From: Luteibacter sp. SG786
GTDB taxonomy: Bacteria > Pseudomonadota > Gammaproteobacteria > Xanthomonadales > Rhodanobacteraceae
Direction: 5' to 3'
Length of the DNA: 64,000 bases
Assembly: GCF_011759605.1 (NCBI RefSeq)
Contig: NZ_JAAOYX010000002.1
Span: forward strand, 868,001-932,000
This document shows positions 42,294-51,571 of this stretch, piece by piece. A program made the position numbers and the translations under genes. The notes under the pieces are model-generated. The model did not search any database and was not told the origin of the DNA. It worked only from the letters and a program-made list of their open reading frames with translations. Every line of letters starts with the position of its first letter. Position 1 is the stretch's first letter.

Positions 42294-42491
42294 TCAGAAG
42301 AGCTTGGTGCGCACCTTGGGCATGATCACCAGGATGAGCGTGGCGATGGGGCCGAGAACCAGCGAAAGAAGCCACCAGGCCAGGCCACTGCGATTCTTGC
42401 CCTGGGCAAGGCCGGCGTTGATCAACGAGAGCGTGCCCCAGCCGACGAAGAAGCCGGCGCGTTCGCTGGCGAAGATGGCAAATTGGTCCAC
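42294..42491 (-). CDS. Small inner-membrane protein
   Basis: A 65-residue protein. GTG at 42491 is chosen because CAGGAG lies 6 bases upstream; the longer frame from 42620 is unsupported. Two hydrophobic segments: FFVGWGTLSLINAGLA and AWWLLSLVLGPIATLILVIM. A polar turn with Lys-Asn-Arg separates them, so a hairpin in the membrane is expected. No family is recognised. It lies upstream of the ParA-like gene and could be co-transcribed with it. Confidence 0.7.
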   Translation of the reverse strand: MDQFAIFASERAGFFVGWGTLSLINAGLAQGKNRSGLAWWLLSLVLGPIATLILVIMPKVRTKLF

Positions 42492-42686
42492 GGTAAACTC
42501 CTGTTCTGTCGCAGGATTGGTGGCCCCCGGCGCATGATGCAACAGGGAAAGCAGACTTCGATGGTAGCGACTTCGGCGGCGAACGTCGCCCCGGAGCCGT
42601 GGAAGCGTCCGGCAGGGCACGTCTCTCCCCAGCTTCCGTTCATGGTCGGGCCGTATCCTTGTCGTTTTATTTCACGGAGATGGCCC

Positions 42687-43721
42687 ATGCGCGGACGTCG
42701 CATCGCAGTGCTGGCCCTTGCGGGTCTGCTGTCCTTGCCCGCCCTGGCCGATGGCCCGTGGCCCGGCGCCGCCAAGGGGCCGGCCAAAGGCCCGGTCGTG
42801 CAGAAGGATCAGACCAAGGCCCTGCTGCAGTTCCAGAAGGACCTCGCCAGCGTGCTGGCCCTGCGTACCGAGGCGGAGCCCCTGCTGGGCGCCGCGCTGC
42901 TCGCTCGCCCGCTGGCCAACCCGCCCGAGGTCCTGAGCTACCACTCGCTTCTGGAGCGTGCGTCGAGGAACGCCGACGCCGGTCCGCAAGTGACGTGGGC
43001 GCGGCTCGCCGACTGCGATGCCAAGGGCGGCACCTGCCCCAATGCGGAAGCGCTGGCGCAGCTGGAAAAGCAGGCGCCCGACAACGCGGCGGTCTGGCTG
43101 CTGAAGCTGGGCATGGATGACCACGCGAACGCCGGCGACGCCGTGCGCGCCGATCTGGGGCGCGCCGCGAATGCCAGGCTCTATGACGACTACCTGGGCG
43201 CGAGCCTGAAGGCACTCGCCAATTCGGTGAGCCAGCTGCCTCCCCCGGCGGACACCTTCAACGCCTTGCAGGGCTCGGGCGCTGCCGGCGTGCAGATGGT
43301 GATCGTGTTTGGCCTGGCCAGCGCGCAACCGGTGCCCGGTTTCCAGGCCACGGCGAAGTATTGCGAAGACAACAAGGCCGACGCGGGCGTCGCCGGCGAC
43401 TGCCTGAAGCTGGCCAAGGTGCTGGAGTGGGGCAGCAGCCCCCTCGGTCGTTCGCTTGGCTTGCACCTGCGCGAGACGCTCTCGGCCAGCGAAGCCGACC
43501 AGCAGGATGCCAAGCGCGCGCGCCTCAACCTGATCTGGCAGATGCAGCGCTTCGCGCAGCTCAACATGCAGGCTCAGGGCGACAAGGCCACGGCGCAGAA
43601 GCTCCTGGCCCTTGCCCGCAGCGGCGGCACGGAAATGAGCGTGATCCTGGCTGCGCTACGCGCCTACGGCATGCCGCCGGAAGCGCCTGCCGGCTGGGAG
43701 CCGGCGAAGGTCGAGAAATAA
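42687..43721 (+). CDS. Secreted alpha-helical protein of unknown function
   Basis: A 344-residue protein with a Sec signal (RIAVLALAGLLSLPALA, cleavage about residue 22). The mature part is Ala/Leu-rich and helical, with repeating segments of about 35 residues that could be tetratricopeptide-like (NAAVWLLKLGMDDHANAG, GTCPNAEALAQLEKQAPD). No catalytic motif is seen. ATG 42687 directly precedes the signal peptide. It ends at the intrinsic terminator shared with speE. Confidence 0.78.
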   Translation: MRGRRIAVLALAGLLSLPALADGPWPGAAKGPAKGPVVQKDQTKALLQFQKDLASVLALRTEAEPLLGAALLARPLANPPEVLSYHSLLERASRNADAGPQVTWARLADCDAKGGTCPNAEALAQLEKQAPDNAAVWLLKLGMDDHANAGDAVRADLGRAANARLYDDYLGASLKALANSVSQLPPPADTFNALQGSGAAGVQMVIVFGLASAQPVPGFQATAKYCEDNKADAGVAGDCLKLAKVLEWGSSPLGRSLGLHLRETLSASEADQQDAKRARLNLIWQMQRFAQLNMQAQGDKATAQKLLALARSGGTEMSVILAALRAYGMPPEAPAGWEPAKVEK

Positions 43722-43748
43722 AAAAAGCGCCCGTGAGGGCGCTTTTTT
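43721..43748. terminator. Bidirectional intrinsic terminator
   Basis: AAAAAAGCGCCC and GGGCGCTTTTTT arms around GTGA. The T-run is present in both directions, so it serves the rightward secreted-protein gene and the leftward speE gene, whose stop is 13 bases away. Confidence 0.92.
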
Positions 43749-43760
43749 TTAGGAGCGGCG

Positions 43761-44618
43761 TTATTCGCCCAGCTGCTCGCGCATGAATTCCGGCTGCGCC
43801 AGCGCGCCCTTGTGCACGTCGGCGTTGTAGTACTTCGTGGCGAAGCCCTTGCTGATCGCCCCGCGCTCGCGGAAGCCAGAGAGGTCGCCGTCCTTGCGGG
43901 CCATGGTGCAGCTCCACCAGCCGGTGGGGTAGCACGGCTGCGGGAACGGCAGCGTGCGCACGGCCTTGAAGCCGGAGGTGCGCATGGCCGCACGCATGGC
44001 CTTGATCAGCTCGATATGGGCCAGCGGCGATTCGGACTGCTGCACGAGGATGCCGCCGTGACGCAGCGCCTTGTAGCAGCTGGCATAGAACGCGGCGTTG
44101 AACAGGCCTTCGGCCGGACCGACCGGGTCGGTGGAATCGACGATGATGAGGTCGATCGACTCCGGCTCGGCTTCCGCCATGTACTTGATGCCGTCGATGA
44201 AGAGCAGTTCGGCGCGCGGGTCGCCGTTGGCGTCGCACAGCTCCGGGAAATACTGCTCGGCCAGGCGGGTGACGCGCTCGTCGATTTCCACCTGGGTGGC
44301 CTTTTCCACTTCCTCGTGCTTCAGCACTTCGCGCAGGGTGCCGCAGTCGCCGCCGCCGATGATGACGACGCGCTTGGCCCGGGCGTGGGTGAACAGCGCG
44401 GGGTGGGTCATCATCTCGTGGTAGAGGAAGTTGTCGCGGCTGGTGAGCATGACGCAGCCGTCGATCACCATGAGGTTGCCCCAGTCGGTGGTCTGGTAGA
44501 TCTCGATGGTCTGGAAGGGCGTCTTCTCGGCGTGCAACAGGCGCTCGACGCGGAAACCGATGGAGGAGCCCGATGCCTGGTGGGCTTCGGTGAACCAGCT
44601 GAGCTGCTGCTGCGACAT
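43761..44618 (-). CDS. speE: Spermidine synthase
   Basis: A 285-residue aminopropyltransferase that makes spermidine from putrescine and decarboxylated S-adenosylmethionine. Motifs: YQTTDWGNLMVIDGCVMLT, YHEMMTHPALF, VVIIGGGDCGTLREVL (the family GGGDG motif is GGGDCG here), and IIVDSTDPVGPAEGLF with the catalytic Asp. It is divergent from speA across a 318-base gap; arginine decarboxylase makes agmatine, the precursor of putrescine, so the two genes serve one pathway. Confidence 0.95.
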   Translation of the reverse strand: MSQQQLSWFTEAHQASGSSIGFRVERLLHAEKTPFQTIEIYQTTDWGNLMVIDGCVMLTSRDNFLYHEMMTHPALFTHARAKRVVIIGGGDCGTLREVLKHEEVEKATQVEIDERVTRLAEQYFPELCDANGDPRAELLFIDGIKYMAEAEPESIDLIIVDSTDPVGPAEGLFNAAFYASCYKALRHGGILVQQSESPLAHIELIKAMRAAMRTSGFKAVRTLPFPQPCYPTGWWSCTMARKDGDLSGFRERGAISKGFATKYYNADVHKGALAQPEFMREQLGE

Positions 44619-44936
44619 GACGCTTTCCTGAAGACGGGTAGGGGGCTAAACGGTGGATTGTACCGCCACGGGCCGGAAAGCGGCCAAGTCCTTGCGCCCG
44701 TTGGAAAGTAGGGCGGTGCCCACCCCGGCGGGCCGATACCCCGATGTCATGAGGCGCCGCTACAATAGACGGTCTGCCGCCCGCCCGCCGGGTCGCGCAG
44801 ACCCGTCTGGTCGGCCCCGCGGCGTGCGAGGCTCCCGGCCGCCAGGCCCGCTTCAGGTCAAGGTTCGCCGCTGCGACTGTTCCGCGCCCCCCTCTTCCGG
44901 GGGACTCGACACAATCAAATGGAGATCGTCACCCCC
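44619..44936. promoter_or_regulatory. Divergent speE/speA control region
   Basis: A gap of 318 bases without a gene. TACAAT at about 44761 is a possible -10 for speA, with no clear -35. A hairpin CCCCC-TCTTCC-GGGGG near 44890-44905 sits in the speA leader just before the ribosome site and could modulate translation. The rest is GC-rich with no identifiable feature. Confidence 0.4.
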
Positions 44937-46826
44937 ATGACGAACTGGACCACCGATCGCGCGAAGCTGACCTACGCGATTCCGCACTGGAGCAACGGCT
45001 ACGTCGATGTGGCCGGCACCGGCCACCTGCTGATCCGCCCCCGCGGCGATGAGGGCCCTGCCCTCGACCTGCCGGCGATCGTCGACAAGGCCACCGCCGA
45101 GGGCTTGCGCCTGCCGCTGCTCGTACGCTTTCCCGACATCCTGGCCGACCGCCTCGCTCACCTGCAGCGGGCCTTTGGCAAGGCCATCGCCGATGCGAAC
45201 TATGCCGGCACCTATACCGCCATCTATCCCATCAAGGTGAACCAGCAACGCGGCGTCGTCAGCGAGCTGGTCGCGGCGGGTGAAAAAGGCTTCGGCCTCG
45301 AAGCGGGTTCCAAGCCGGAACTGATGGCCGTGCTCGCCCAGGCGCGGCCGGGCAGCATGGTCGTATGCAACGGTTACAAGGACCGCGAATACGTACGGCT
45401 GGCCCTCATCGGCCTCAAGCTTGGCCTGCGCGTGCACATCGTCATCGAGAAACTTTCGGAACTCGACCACGTCTTCGCGGAAGCGAAGGCTCTGGGCGTC
45501 GAGCCGCTGCTCGGTGTGCGCGTGCGCCTCGCCTCCATCGGCGCCGGCAAGTGGCAGAACACCGGTGGCGACAAGGGCAAGTTCGGCCTGAGCCCCGGAC
45601 AGGTGCTGGAGCTGATCGAGCGGCTCGATGCCGCGGGCCTCAAGCACACCCTTCGCCTGCAGCATTTCCACATGGGTTCGCAGATATCGAACGTGCGCGA
45701 CATCGCGGCCGGCATGCGCGAAGCCGTGCGCTATTTCGTCGAACTGCATCGCCTCGGCGTGCCCATCGACGTGGTGGATGTGGGCGGCGGCCTCGGTGTG
45801 GACTACGAGGGCACGCGCTCGCGCAGCTACAACTCGATCAACTACAGCCTTGAGCAGTACGCGGCCAGCATCGTGCAACCGCTGGCCGAGGCGGTGGCGG
45901 AGCATGGCATGGCGGCACCGGTGATCTTCACCGAGTCGGGCCGCGCGATGACGGCCCACCACGCGGTGATGGTCGTGAACGTGAGCGAAGTGGAGCCCGT
46001 GCCGGAAGGTGCCATTCCCCCCGAGCGTGACGGCGAGCCGGCCGTGCTCAGGCATCTGCGCGAAACCCACGCCGAGCTGGGCCACCGCCCGCCGCTGGAA
46101 CTCTTCCATGAGGCGCAGCACCACTTCGCGGAAGGCCAGGCGCTGTACGCGCTAGGCCAGCTCGACCTGCGCGACCGCGCGAAGCTCGACGAACTGTTCT
46201 ACGCCATCGCGAACGCGGTGCGGCCCCGCCTGCTGCCGGCCGAGCGCGCGCATCGCCAGGCCCTGGACGACCTGGACGAGAAGCTGGTCGACAAGTACTT
46301 CGTGAATTTCTCGGTCTTCGAATCGGTGCCGGACATCTGGGCGATCGACCAGATCTTTCCCATCGTGCCCATTGCACGCCTGGACGAGGAACCGCTGCGC
46401 CGAGGTGTGATCGCAGACCTCACCTGCGATTCGGATGGCCGTATCGACCACTACGTGGACGCCGAAGGCGTCGATGTCAGCCTGCCGCTGCATGGCCTCA
46501 AGGACGGCGAGTCCTACCGGCTCGGCATCTTCATGGTCGGGGCTTACCAGGAAACGCTGGGCGACATCCACAACCTGTTCGGCGATACCGACGCGGTGAA
46601 CGTGCGGGCCACGAAGGACGGCTACGAGTTCGCGCACATCCGCCGGGGCGACACGACCGACCTGATGCTCGATTACGTCGGCTACGACCTCAAGGCCCTG
46701 CGCCAGTCCTATACCGATCGCCTCGCTGCCGCGGGCGTGACCGGTACGGAGGCGGAAACCCTCGCCGCGGCGCTGGACAAGGGGTTGACCGGTTACACCT
46801 ATCTCGCGGAAACCGCAGGCCGCTGA
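44937..46826 (+). CDS. speA: Biosynthetic arginine decarboxylase
   Basis: A 629-residue PLP-dependent enzyme converting arginine to agmatine, first step of the arginine route to putrescine. The PLP Lys is in AIYPIKVNQQRGVV (about residue 97), GLEAGSKPEL and the glycine-rich DVVDVGGGLGVDYEGT complete the fold III barrel, and the C-terminal region has DLTCDSDGRID and VGAYQETLGDIHNLFG. ATG 44937 is chosen over 44919 because GGAGA overlaps the earlier ATG and sits 11 bases before 44937. No internal break is visible. Confidence 0.95.
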   Translation: MTNWTTDRAKLTYAIPHWSNGYVDVAGTGHLLIRPRGDEGPALDLPAIVDKATAEGLRLPLLVRFPDILADRLAHLQRAFGKAIADANYAGTYTAIYPIKVNQQRGVVSELVAAGEKGFGLEAGSKPELMAVLAQARPGSMVVCNGYKDREYVRLALIGLKLGLRVHIVIEKLSELDHVFAEAKALGVEPLLGVRVRLASIGAGKWQNTGGDKGKFGLSPGQVLELIERLDAAGLKHTLRLQHFHMGSQISNVRDIAAGMREAVRYFVELHRLGVPIDVVDVGGGLGVDYEGTRSRSYNSINYSLEQYAASIVQPLAEAVAEHGMAAPVIFTESGRAMTAHHAVMVVNVSEVEPVPEGAIPPERDGEPAVLRHLRETHAELGHRPPLELFHEAQHHFAEGQALYALGQLDLRDRAKLDELFYAIANAVRPRLLPAERAHRQALDDLDEKLVDKYFVNFSVFESVPDIWAIDQIFPIVPIARLDEEPLRRGVIADLTCDSDGRIDHYVDAEGVDVSLPLHGLKDGESYRLGIFMVGAYQETLGDIHNLFGDTDAVNVRATKDGYEFAHIRRGDTTDLMLDYVGYDLKALRQSYTDRLAAAGVTGTEAETLAAALDKGLTGYTYLAETAGR

Positions 46827-46849
46827 ATCCGCGCATACAAGGAACGAAC

Positions 46850-47710
46850 ATGAGTCTGAAAGCAGCTTTCATCGGATTGGGCGCGATGGGAGCGCCCATG
46901 GCCGGCCACCTTCATGCCAGGGGGCTTCTCGTGGCCGTGGGCAATCGCACGCAGGCGAAGGCCGACGCGCTGGCCGGCGAATGGGGCATAGCCGCGCCGG
47001 ACATGGCAGGCATGGGCGCGTCCTGCGACGTCATCGCACTGTGCGTCAGCGCGGATGCCGACGTGATCGGCGTGGTCGAGGCACTGCTGCCTTCCCTGAA
47101 GAAGGGCACGATCGTCGTGGATCATTCCACCGTGGCACCCGCTACGGCGAAGCGGGCCGCCCTCATGCTCGCCGAGGCGGGCGTCGACTTCCTCGATGCG
47201 CCGGTGTCGGGCGGCGTCGAAGGGGCGAAGAACGGCAAACTGTCGGTGATGGTGGGCGGCGACGCCGCCGTGCTCGAGCGCGTGCGTCCGGTGCTCGAAG
47301 CCTATGCCGCTCGCGTCACGCACATGGGCGGCGTCGGGAGCGGCCAGGCGACCAAGGCGGTGAACCAGGTGCTGGTCGCGGGCATCGCGCAGGCGGTGAC
47401 GGAAGGGCTGGCGCTCGGCGAATCGCTGGGCCTCGAGGCGGAGCGCCTGCTTCCGACGCTCGCGGCCGGCGCGGCCGGCAACTGGTTCCTCGACAAGCGC
47501 GGCGCCACCATGCTGCGCAACGAATTCTCGGTGGGCTTCAAGCTGGCCCTGCTGCACAAGGACCTCGGCATCGTGCGCGGCATCGCCACCGAGGCAGGCA
47601 CGGACCGCACCATCATCGAACGGTCCCTGGCGGACTTCGGCGAACTGATGTCCCGTGGCTACGGCGACGAAGACATCTCGGCGCTGATTCGGCTTAAGCG
47701 CCGCTCGTGA
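46850..47710 (+). CDS. NAD(P)-dependent beta-hydroxyacid dehydrogenase
   Basis: A 286-residue protein of the 3-hydroxyisobutyrate / tartronate semialdehyde reductase family. Nucleotide-binding [17 protein letters not shown] at residues about 7-23, substrate-site [16 protein letters not shown], and the catalytic Lys in [13 protein letters not shown] (about residue 169). The precise acid cannot be told from sequence. It follows speA by 23 bases on the same strand and may be co-transcribed without metabolic link. The cruciform repeat at 47712 begins 2 bases after its stop. Confidence 0.9.
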   Translation: MSLKAAFIGLGAMGAPMAGHLHARGLLVAVGNRTQAKADALAGEWGIAAPDMAGMGASCDVIALCVSADADVIGVVEALLPSLKKGTIVVDHSTVAPATAKRAALMLAEAGVDFLDAPVSGGVEGAKNGKLSVMVGGDAAVLERVRPVLEAYAARVTHMGGVGSGQATKAVNQVLVAGIAQAVTEGLALGESLGLEAERLLPTLAAGAAGNWFLDKRGATMLRNEFSVGFKLALLHKDLGIVRGIATEAGTDRTIIERSLADFGELMSRGYGDEDISALIRLKRRS

Positions 47711-47711
47711 G

Positions 47712-47796
47712 TCGTCCCTGCGAACGCAGGGACCCAGGGCCCGGGTCTCCGGTCAAGCGACAAGGCCCTGGATTCCTGCTTTCGCAGGAATGACGA
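47712..47796. repeat. Compound inverted repeat (REP/MITE-like)
   Basis: A three-stem structure: hairpin TCCCTGCG-AA-CGCAGGGA, hairpin ATTCCTGC-TTTC-GCAGGAAT, an outer pairing CCAGGGCC with GGCCCTGG, and outermost TCGT with ACGA. It fills the gap between two convergent genes. Structures of this form are usually dispersed genomic repeats. It could also act as a bidirectional terminator. Confidence 0.7.
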
Positions 47797-47804
47797 GAAG
47801 CAAG

Positions 47805-48539
47805 TCAGCCGCCTTCTTTCAGCGCGATGGCGCTGATACCCGCCGCCTGCAGGCGCTGTTTCGTGCTTTCCAGGTCCGTGGCCGACTTGAACGGGCCCAG
47901 GCGCACGCGGTTGTAGGTCTGCGCGCCCACCTTCACCGACTGCACATTGGCCACGAAGCCCTGCAAGGCGAGCTTGGCCTTCAGTGCCTCGGCATCCGCG
48001 GCGCTCGGGAATGCGCCCACCTGGAGCAGGTAACCCGAGCCGCTGGCAGCGGCAGGAGCGGGCTGCGCCGGCACCGCGGTGACCGTCTGGCTGGTGGCCT
48101 TGGGCAGGTTGGCCGCGGCGGCGGTAGCCTGGGCCTGCTGCTGCTGCGCGGCGGCGGCCTGCTGTGCGGCCTGTTGCTGCGCTGCCTGCTGTTGCTGCTT
48201 CTGCTGGGCTTCCGCGCTCGCCTGCGCGCGGATCTCCGCGTCGGGAATGCGCACTTCCTTCTCGGAAAGCACCGAATAGAAGTCGTACGACGGCTTCTTC
48301 GGTTTCTCAGCCTCGGCCTGGTCGACCACGCCCGGATCGCTGCCCTTCTGCGCGGTGGCCTGCGGATTCGGCTCCGGACCGTCGTGCTGGCGCATCATCG
48401 GCATCCAGGTGCCGCGCATGGCGAAGGCCATGAGCATGGCGCCGGCGAGAATGCCGATTAGCGCCCAGCCCCAACCCGGCATGCCGCTCGAACCGTTGCG
48501 GACGGCCTGGCGGCCTTTGCCTTTCTTGCGAGTTGCCAT
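47805..48539 (-). CDS. SPOR-domain cell-envelope protein
   Basis: A 244-residue protein with a cytoplasmic Lys/Arg-rich start ([11 protein letters not shown]), one transmembrane helix (WGWALIGILAGAMLMAFAM), a Gln/Ala-rich coiled-coil linker (residues about 115-150, tracts of QQQQAAQQQAAQQAA type), and a C-terminal SPOR domain (GYLLQVGAFPSAADAEALKAKL, NRVRLGPF). SPOR domains bind denuded peptidoglycan at the division site. ATG 48539 overlaps the argS stop by one base (TAATG), so it is translationally coupled to argS. Confidence 0.92.
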   Translation of the reverse strand: MATRKKGKGRQAVRNGSSGMPGWGWALIGILAGAMLMAFAMRGTWMPMMRQHDGPEPNPQATAQKGSDPGVVDQAEAEKPKKPSYDFYSVLSEKEVRIPDAEIRAQASAEAQQKQQQQAAQQQAAQQAAAAQQQQAQATAAAANLPKATSQTVTAVPAQPAPAAASGSGYLLQVGAFPSAADAEALKAKLALQGFVANVQSVKVGAQTYNRVRLGPFKSATDLESTKQRLQAAGISAIALKEGG

Positions 48540-50227
48540 TACATGCTCTCCGGGGCGGATATGCCCAGCAGATCGAGACCGTTCTTCAACACCTGCTGCG
48601 TGGCGGCCACCAGGGCAAGCCGCGCGTCGCGCAGGTCGGTGTCGTCGACGATCCACTTGTGCTCGTGATAGTAGCTGTGAAGCGCGCCCGCGAGTTCCCG
48701 AAGGTATTGCGCGATCAGGTGCGGTTCCAGGTTGGCGGCGGCGGATTCGACCATCTCCGGGTAGCGCGATAGCTCCACCATCAGCACCGACTCGTGCTCC
48801 GTGTCCAGGCGATCGAGCCTGGCGATGCCGTTGCCGCGATCGGTGGAAAGCCCGCGATCGGCCAGTTCGCGGAACACGCGACAGGCGCGGGCGTGTGCGT
48901 ATTGGATGTAATAGACGGGGTTGTCGTTGCTCTGCGACCGGGCGAGGTCGATGTCGAACACCAGCTGCGAATCGGCCTTGCGCGCGATGAGGAAGTAGCG
49001 CGTGGCATCGCGGCCGGCCTCGTCGATGAGATCGCGGAGGGTGACGTAGGAGCCGGCGCGCTTGGAGATCTTCACTTCCTCGCCGCCGCGCATGACCGTC
49101 ACCATCTGGTGCAGCACGTACTCGGGCCAGTTCGCCGGAATGCCGGCATCAAGCGCCTGGAGGCCCGCCTTCACGCGCGCCAGCGAGCCGTGGTGATCGG
49201 AACCGAGCTCCGTGATGGCGCGTTCGTAGCCACGCTGCCATTTGGTGCGGTGGTAGGCGACGTCGGGCAGGAAGTAGGTGTAGGTGCCGTCGGACTTGCG
49301 CATCACGCGGTCCTTGTCGTCACCGAAATCGGTCGAGCGCAGCCAGAGTGCCCCGCCTTCCTCGTAGGTGTGGCCGTGGGCAACCAGCTCGCGCACGGTT
49401 TCGTCCACTTTGCCTTCCGTATAGAGCGACGACTCGAGGTAATAGACGTCGAAGCCGACGCCGAAGGCCTTGAGGTCGAGATCCTGCTCGTGGCGCAGGT
49501 ACGCCACCGCAAAACGGCGAACATCGTCGAGATTGTCGGCATCGCCGCTGGCGACCACCGTCTCGCCGTCGGCTTCCACGGACTCCCGGGCAAGGAAAGC
49601 GCGGGCCACTTCGGCGATGTAGTCGCCGCGGTAGCCGGACTCCGGCCAGCCGGCCTCGTCGGGCGCGATGCCCTTCGCTCGGGCCTGTGTGGAAAGCGCC
49701 AGGTTGGCGATCTGGACGCCGGCGTCGTTGTAATAGAACTCGCGGAATACCTTCCACCCCGCGGCCTCCAGCAACCGGCTGAGGCTGTCGCCGATGGCGG
49801 CAGCGCGGCCGTGGCCGACATGCAGCGGCCCCGTGGGATTGGCCGACACGAACTCGACGCCCGCCGTGCGGCCTTGGCCGTCGTTGTTGCGGCCGTAGCG
49901 GTCGCCCTGGCCCAGCGCCTGCTCGATTTCCGCATGGAAGGCGGCCGGGGCCAGGAAGAAGTTGATGAAGCCGGGTCCGGCAATCTCCACCTTGCCCACC
50001 ATGGGGGAGGGCGGGAGGGCTTCGACAAGGTCGGTGGCGATGTCGCGCGGCTTACGGCCGGCCGCCTTGGCCATCATCATGGCGGCATTGGTGGCGAAAT
50101 CGCCGTGGTCGCGGCTTCGGGTGCGCTCGATGACGAAGACCGGCGCCACGAAGTCGGACGGCAGCTTGCCGGATTCACGCAGGGCACCGATGGCCTGCAA
50201 TACCAGTTGTTTCAGCTCTTGTTTCAC
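48539..50227 (-). CDS. argS: Arginyl-tRNA synthetase
   Basis: A 562-residue class I synthetase that charges tRNA-Arg. The HIGH motif is HVGHGRAA in [15 protein letters not shown] (about residue 130); the KMSKS equivalent is [12 protein letters not shown]; the N-terminal tRNA-binding Add1 domain and the C-terminal anticodon-binding domain (DALERM-like helical segment ending LGISAPESM) are present. It starts with GTG at 50227 followed by KQELKQ. It forms an operon with the SPOR protein gene. Confidence 0.96.
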   Translation of the reverse strand: MKQELKQLVLQAIGALRESGKLPSDFVAPVFVIERTRSRDHGDFATNAAMMMAKAAGRKPRDIATDLVEALPPSPMVGKVEIAGPGFINFFLAPAAFHAEIEQALGQGDRYGRNNDGQGRTAGVEFVSANPTGPLHVGHGRAAAIGDSLSRLLEAAGWKVFREFYYNDAGVQIANLALSTQARAKGIAPDEAGWPESGYRGDYIAEVARAFLARESVEADGETVVASGDADNLDDVRRFAVAYLRHEQDLDLKAFGVGFDVYYLESSLYTEGKVDETVRELVAHGHTYEEGGALWLRSTDFGDDKDRVMRKSDGTYTYFLPDVAYHRTKWQRGYERAITELGSDHHGSLARVKAGLQALDAGIPANWPEYVLHQMVTVMRGGEEVKISKRAGSYVTLRDLIDEAGRDATRYFLIARKADSQLVFDIDLARSQSNDNPVYYIQYAHARACRVFRELADRGLSTDRGNGIARLDRLDTEHESVLMVELSRYPEMVESAAANLEPHLIAQYLRELAGALHSYYHEHKWIVDDTDLRDARLALVAATQQVLKNGLDLLGISAPESM

Positions 50228-50654
50228 GGGATGCGCGAGGCGGCGATGGAACCGGCAATCCTATCAGATGGGGCTCCCGGGGCACCCCGGTACGCGTGCC
50301 CTGCCTGTGGATAACTCTGTGGGCAATAACCCACCTGGTTGCACCCGTAATGAAGGCGCTGGGATTGACACAGGGCCGTAACGACTCATGGCTATTAAAT
50401 TCAATGAGTTAGGATTTGTACCTTCGTGTAAACAGGAACTGTGACGTCCAAGTGGGAAAAACGGCCGATGTGCATAACTTCGGCCCCGACGCAATCGCCG
50501 GCTGTGCGGCGATGCGTCATTCGGCTGTCATGGCTGCTTGTCATGATTCGCCCCGTGCCCGGTGTCTCCCCGGCTAACGGCACGGCGGGTCGCCTGCCCC
50601 CTCCCTCGAAAGGTGACCCAAGACGGCGCGAGCGGCACTCGCGCCGTCTTTTTT
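50228..50654 (+). ncRNA. Gene-free region ending in a strong rightward terminator: candidate small RNA
   Basis: No protein-coding gene is apparent in these 427 bases between the divergent starts of argS and the end of radC. A strong intrinsic terminator (50622-50656, listed separately) points rightward, although no rightward gene precedes it, so a small RNA transcribed rightward is plausible. TTGACA at 50365 and TATTAA at 50393 are 22 bases apart, too far for a normal promoter. A DnaA-box-like TGTGGATAA (50306-50314) and a GTGGG/CCCAC hairpin follow it. No known RNA family is recognised. Confidence 0.35.
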
Positions 50655-50656
50655 TT
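50622..50656 (+). terminator. Strong intrinsic terminator, rightward
   Basis: GACGGCGCGAG and CTCGCGCCGTC form 11-base arms around CGGCA, followed by eight T. For leftward radC transcripts the same stem lacks a good U-run (TTGGG follows), though it may still stop them. Confidence 0.9.
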
Positions 50657-51413
50657 AGAGCGCGACGTTCCGCTGCATGAGGCCGCGTTCGGCCAGGGAT
50701 ACCGGGTCGCCGTGACCGACGATCAGGTGGTCGAGTACCCGGATGTCCATGAGTGCCAGCGCGTCGACCAGGGTGCGCGTGATGTCGAGATCAGCCGCGC
50801 TGGGCTCGGCCACGCCCGACGGGTGGTTGTGCGCAAGGATGACGGCGCTGGCGTGATGGCGGAGGCACGCGCGAACCACTTCGCGGGGATAGACGCTGGC
50901 GCCGTCGATCGTGCCGCGGAAGAGTTCCTCGTAGGCCAGCACGCGGTGGCGGGTGTCGAGGAAAAGGCAGGCGAAGACCTCATGGCGCAGGTGCACGAGG
51001 CGAGCCCGGAGGTATTGGGCGCTGTCACGCGGATTGTCGATTCGCGGCAGGTCGACCAGGCCCTCGCTGAGTGCGCGGCGTGCCAGTTCCAGCGCGACCA
51101 TGAGGCGGGCCCGTTTCACCGGGCCGAAGCCACTGATGGGCGGCAACTCGCCGGCATCGGAAAGCAGTCGGCCCAGGCCCCCCGCGCGGGAGAGGACGGA
51201 GCGGGCCGTGGTGACGGCATCGCTGCCGGCGCTGCCGCTGCCCAGGAGCACCGCGAGCAACTCGGCATCGGAAAGGGCGGACGCCCCGTGCGCGTAGAGG
51301 CGTTCGCGCGGGCGTTCGTGGGTGGCCCAACTGCGGATGGGCTGGGACCGGTACGTCGGGGGTGCGATCGTTGCTTCGCGAACGGCGGACGTGTCGTCGG
51401 GCCCGGGTTTCAT
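50655..51413 (-). CDS. radC: RadC-family JAB/MPN-domain protein
   Basis: A 252-residue protein of the RadC (YeeS-like) family. An N-terminal helix-hairpin-helix region (LSDAELLAVLLGSG, ISGFGPVKRARLMVALEL) is followed by the metalloprotease-like JAMM motif AHNHPSGVAEPSAADLD. The historic link to DNA repair is not supported experimentally; the function remains unclear. ATG 51413 is chosen over a longer frame from 51446. It is divergent from coaBC, the usual neighbour in gammaproteobacteria. Confidence 0.93.
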   Translation of the reverse strand: MKPGPDDTSAVREATIAPPTYRSQPIRSWATHERPRERLYAHGASALSDAELLAVLLGSGSAGSDAVTTARSVLSRAGGLGRLLSDAGELPPISGFGPVKRARLMVALELARRALSEGLVDLPRIDNPRDSAQYLRARLVHLRHEVFACLFLDTRHRVLAYEELFRGTIDGASVYPREVVRACLRHHASAVILAHNHPSGVAEPSAADLDITRTLVDALALMDIRVLDHLIVGHGDPVSLAERGLMQRNVAL

Positions 51414-51571
51414 CGTGTTGCCTCTTGTGGGTGCCGCACATCGCACGGCGCGAGAGACAAGTTAGGGTTGGCGCGGGGCGTCTGGCGATAGAACGATTCT
51501 GAAAAACCGCCCCGAGTCGCCCGGCGGAATCCGTTAAGCTAGCGACCCTCCCGTAGAGCGCCGATTTCGTC

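Noticed and set aside
50306-50314. DnaA box (TGTGGATAA) near argS
   Set aside because: Only a single box, with no AT-rich unwinding region or replication genes nearby; not an origin.
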